Below, in pieces: positions 60,540 through 64,000 of a stretch of 64,000 bases of DNA. Made by a program: the position numbers and the translations under genes. Source of the stretch: Reticulitermes lucifugus (taxonomy: Eukaryota > Arthropoda > Insecta > Blattodea > Rhinotermitidae); contig JAKCWW010000459.1 in NCBI GenBank assembly GCA_026260175.1, positions 15,609-79,608 of the forward strand, written 5' to 3'. Under the pieces are notes generated by a model, which did no database searches, was not told the origin of the DNA, and worked only from the letters and a program-made list of their open reading frames with translations. Every line of letters begins with the position of its first letter. The stretch's first letter is position 1.

Positions 60540-62190
60540 TTAGGAAACTCTTTATCTCCGCAACATCTGATTCGAAAGCACTTCACATTTCTCTTCGTAA
60601 TTGTAAACAAAGTGGAAATTAAGTTTCTTATGGTTGTGTCTGTGTGTGTATTTATTCTGATATCACAAACACGCTTATGACCAAAGCACACTAAAGCCCC
60701 TGGAATTATTTTGTTTTTAAATATGGTCATGTCGTGGAAGCAATTTTGAAATCGGCTGAATTAAGAGAGGCATAAAGCGTGGAAAACACCTTCTTGTTCC
60801 CTTGTGCCAGACTAAAAAAAGGATCCAATAAAGTAATAGAAAGCAATATCCGAATCACTTGTTTATTCTGTGCATCTGAGAGGCACGTGGGTCATTCTTA
60901 GCAGAACATCTGCAGAAATGAAAGGGCCTGATCCGTTCCCAAAATTATTACTTTTGCATGCATGTAGTATCCACGCCGTAAAGCGAAAGAATTAAGCTCT
61001 AAAGTAGCACGTACATATTCACAATGTCAATTATAGAAACCGAAACACCTTATTCAATAGTTTCTCTATGTGCCAGAAGAAATCAGCCAGTAATATAACT
61101 CCCTTGTTTATAAGAAATTTGTTACATAAATTAAAGTTTCTGCTATATGTAACTAATTTTCACTCTTGATCTTAGTCCCAAATTTTATATTAATTTTATT
61201 ATGTATACATTACTGTTATTATTACTAAATATTATGATTAACAAATACGTTTTGATTATTAAGTGTGCATGTATAAAAAATAACTACAGTTTTTCTAGAG
61301 TACTCACGATTTGCTGAGAGTAAGCCATTTGTTACCAATATAATGAATATTTTCCTTCATTTAGGTTAGTTACAAAGCCGTTTACAAAGTAATTGCACTA
61401 TGTTGCAGAACGTTCAGCTTCCTCCACACTACGTTCATATCACTCGTCTTACACCACTCCGACTACAAACTCTGTCAGAAATACACATCTGTACTTGGAA
61501 AATGAAACTGACCAAATGAAAGGTCCTTCTAAAAGGGAGAACTTTTCCTGTAAAATATACGTTTTTTTCATCTAGTCTATTGTCATCTTAAAGTTTCTTA
61601 TTTCGCTCACAGATATAAGGAAGAAGGGTCTTTCTTTGACCTAATACATCATGCCATTTTACTGTTATTCTAAAGTGGCTTTTTGTTTCCGTGCCTGCAC
61701 TTTTTTGACGTCATAACGGTTTGTATTGTAACTACCTACGTCGGGGCTTTCAACTCCTAGCCTTTTACTCTTTCTGTTTATGATGTTTAACAAAGACCTA
61801 ACGGATCTTTTATTTATGGTACAACTCAAGAAGTAGTTTCTATTGAATAAGATATATAAACATGAGTATTAGACACGCACAACGTGAAGAGAAATATTTT
61901 AAATGATCCATAACCGTGCATTGAGCAATTATATATGTTAGATTATATTATAAGCATGTAGGTGGTACACTATGTTTATAATATACCTTCATACACGTAT
62001 GTGCATTTGTTGGTTTTAGCTACCACAGAAGTACGTTTCTCTATTTTGCGCTTAATTATCACAAAAGAAGTGACAATTTTTTAGACTATGACGACTTAAT
62101 TCATAATACAAGACAGCGCATTCAGTATATTAAATAAGCTGAGGACTGGAGGACTGGGGAACTGTGGATTGATTCACGGTAAGTGCAAAT
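60540..62190. other. A+T-rich non-coding stretch
   Basis: Nothing recognised. The 60-codon open frame at 61393 has no domain. Confidence 0.4.
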
Positions 62191-62194
62191 ATTT

Positions 62195-62335
62195 TTTGTG
62201 TGACTTTAAGCCAGGAACTTGTATTATTCAAATTCCTATTCAGGGGGTATGTAATATCGGGAGCTTTTTGCCTGGAATAAAGCGTCTGGGGCATGAATTG
62301 CCCACCTACTGCCGAGATTAATAACATGTGTACTT
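62195..62335 (+). mobile_element. SINE body fragment, plus strand
   Basis: TATTCAGGGGGTATGTAATA, TTTTTGCCTGGAATAAAGCG, TCTGGGGCATGAATTGCCCA and CTACTGCCGAGATTAA follow the body order of the copy at 20033. Head and tail are missing. Confidence 0.5.
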
Positions 62336-62584
62336 ATAATTTCATTGTATGGTGCTTTATTAAGCAAAAGGAAAATTTTGCTTGAGCTTCCTGAATTATA
62401 TCACCCACTTATCAGCAATACGTTAAACATTAGTACCGGAAGTTCACAGGCAACATTCGTCACTTTGGGGACTTCAGCAAGTCTGCATTCTAGATACTGA
62501 ATAAAAAGCCAGGAAAATTTTAAAGAGAGAGTTATGTTGAAAATATCCCAAATATTATTCCTCATTGTACTTATATCTGCTGAT

Positions 62585-62830
62585 AAATATAGCGGTTAGC
62601 ATAAGTGTTGTAAGTAAAACCGATGAATTACTGTTCGGTTTCCTGCCGGGGTAAGAATTTTTCTCTCCTCCAAGATTTCACACCTCCTCTGAAGAATAAC
62701 CAGCTTCCTGTTCACTGGTAATGTAGCTGCTCGTGAAGCTGACCATTCTCGTTCAACTAGTGGCGAGTTGAAGAATTACTGGAGCCATTATTCCACATCA
62801 CATGCCTTCATATGATGCCCAGAAACAAAC
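62585..62830 (+). mobile_element. Diverged SINE, plus strand
   Basis: The head TAGCGGTTAGCATAAGTGTT and remnant B box GTTCGGTTTCC are followed by CTTCCTGTTCACTGGTAATG, CTCGTGAAGCTGACCATTCT, CTAGTGGCGAGTTGAAGAAT and CACATGCCTTCATATGATGC. Old and eroded. Confidence 0.5.
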
Positions 62831-62839
62831 TTACTTTAT

Positions 62840-64000
62840 CTTCTGTATTTTGTCCCTGTCACTTGAAGGCGGAATTTATTCGACGAAACTTTGGACCCAA
62901 GGATGGGAATGTAAAAGGAGGTTCAGTAAAGGCTCATAATGCGAAGTTGTATAAAATTGAAATCTTGACCCCATTGTTGACAAAATTAAGGAGTTCGGGT
63001 TGAATTAGTTCTGAACCCGGGACCTACCAAATACTAAAATCGCTGCAGAAACTTAAAGTGCTTTACAGCTGCTCTTTACACGTCATTTCATTTCATTATT
63101 CATTGCTGTCCAATCATTCGATGCTGCAGACTCAGAGTGATTTACGGCTTTTTAAAAATCATTTCACATATGTATTAATTTTCCACTTTTGCTTTTTTTC
63201 AGTGTATATTATAGGAAGGAATTTTTCTTTAAAAGAATCGCTTCATACATCTGAAAGTCTAGATAAGTTATTAATAAACGCTATTACAATTACAGAAATA
63301 AAATATATTTGAAAAAATGCTTCAATTTCTAGCATTCTCTGGTCCTCGGTCTGCTTATTGTTCATGTGTGTGTGTGTGTGTGGGGCTAGGATATTGATAG
63401 AAAAATCTGCTTAATATTTCTAGCTATCCATAAGAATTCCTTGTCTATGTATCTGTTTTAAATCTAAGATTGACTTTCCGTAATTGTTACGTCTGGAAAA
63501 TGTAAATAATATAAGCAAAGTATGAATTCTAAGAAGGAACACCTCTCGAAAATTATGCCTACAAAATTTAATTTTCAGAAGGTTTGTTTTGGAATAAGGT
63601 AATGAATACAATACGATTCGTGACAAAATCAAATTAGGTTGATGCGTGTTTGGTAACGTTTCTGCCACAGTAATTTCCTCCAGTATTCAAGCCATTTCTT
63701 AAGTTATATTTAAGGCGCGCCTCCATTTCAAATTTTCTGTGTAACTTGTACAATACTTTAACCAGTTCTAATTACAATTAGATAAGTGGTGACATTAAGG
63801 CATACGCTTCGTTTTTATTCTGTACGTTTCAAAATAAACCGCAAGGCTAATATTGTTTCAGTTCTCCTATCCTTCTTCCGTAACAAATGTTGGACACATA
63901 ACTTTTGCTCTGAATTTATGAATTTTAGCAGTTTTTTATTCACATCGTTTTAAATTAATATACACTTCTCCGATAAGTTACTCTATAACTTCAGGATTAG
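62840..64000. other. Non-coding stretch with a TG microsatellite
   Basis: A TG run lies at 63364-63383. On the minus strand near 63030 GGTCCCGGGTTCAGAACT resembles a SINE B box, but no body could be aligned. The open frames at 63058 and 63420 are unremarkable. Confidence 0.4.

Noticed and set aside
62990-63050. A further minus-strand SINE head (GGTCCCGGGTTCAGAACT)
   Set aside because: B-box-like, but no SINE body follows on that strand.
1-64000. CRISPR array, bacterial operon or prophage-type system
   Set aside because: No regularly spaced direct repeats, no ribosome-binding-site-led gene strings and no coding density. All features are those of an insect nuclear genome.

Overview
The window looks like insect nuclear DNA, most probably from a cockroach or termite (Blattodea). 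It is strongly A+T rich and has no long open reading frames, no operons and no bacterial signals. It is littered with short tRNA-headed SINEs, 5'-truncated LINE tails, foldback repeats and microsatellites. The Blattodea call rests on my recollection of these SINE and LINE motifs, such as LINE C-termini containing WIGHILRRN or EARAQRGLSRH and SINEs ending in TTTACC repeats. No database search was made.

Only one place looks convincingly like a host protein-coding exon. A CpG-rich stretch at 8581-8805 (+) follows a splice-acceptor-like site, contains an ATG at 8725, encodes 27 residues beginning MAASFGRHRD, and ends on a strong AAG/GTGAGC splice donor. If real, it is the first coding exon of a gene running rightwards, and the rest of the window may be its long first intron or intergenic DNA. 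I could not identify the gene or find its next exon. Three other CpG-rich islets (17930-18066, 55680-55840, 59560-59920) could be promoters or first exons, but the evidence is weak.

Layout: 1-8.5 kb is A+T-rich sequence with two old SINEs and a foldback. 8.5-10 kb holds the candidate exon, a 75-bp-arm foldback carrying a hammerhead-ribozyme-like core, and a CAT microsatellite. 12.3-14.6 kb holds two SINEs around a 39-bp minisatellite that is open on both strands. 19.8-23.1 kb is a SINE-rich patch with one SINE nested in another repeat. 23.5-31.2 kb has more SINEs, foldbacks and microsatellites. 36.2-41.4 kb is the LINE graveyard, with four LINE 3' ends (one with a perfect 15-bp target-site duplication) and a MITE-like element. 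43-48 kb has simple repeats, a small hammerhead-like insertion and a CCGT-rich repeat family. 48.4-54 kb is featureless to my eye. 54-64 kb has further SINEs, a large palindrome and a LINE tail.

The most interesting pattern is a set of dispersed elements sharing the core C-T-G-A-N-G-A, stem, G-A-A-A-C, often as inverted pairs or flanked by direct repeats. The best copy, at 9598-9642, fits a type I hammerhead ribozyme with a two-base-pair stem III, the form known from Penelope-like elements and schistosome SINEs. All unresolved bases in the window (12445-12511, 20098, 22975-23024) lie inside SINE copies, two of them at the same SINE position.
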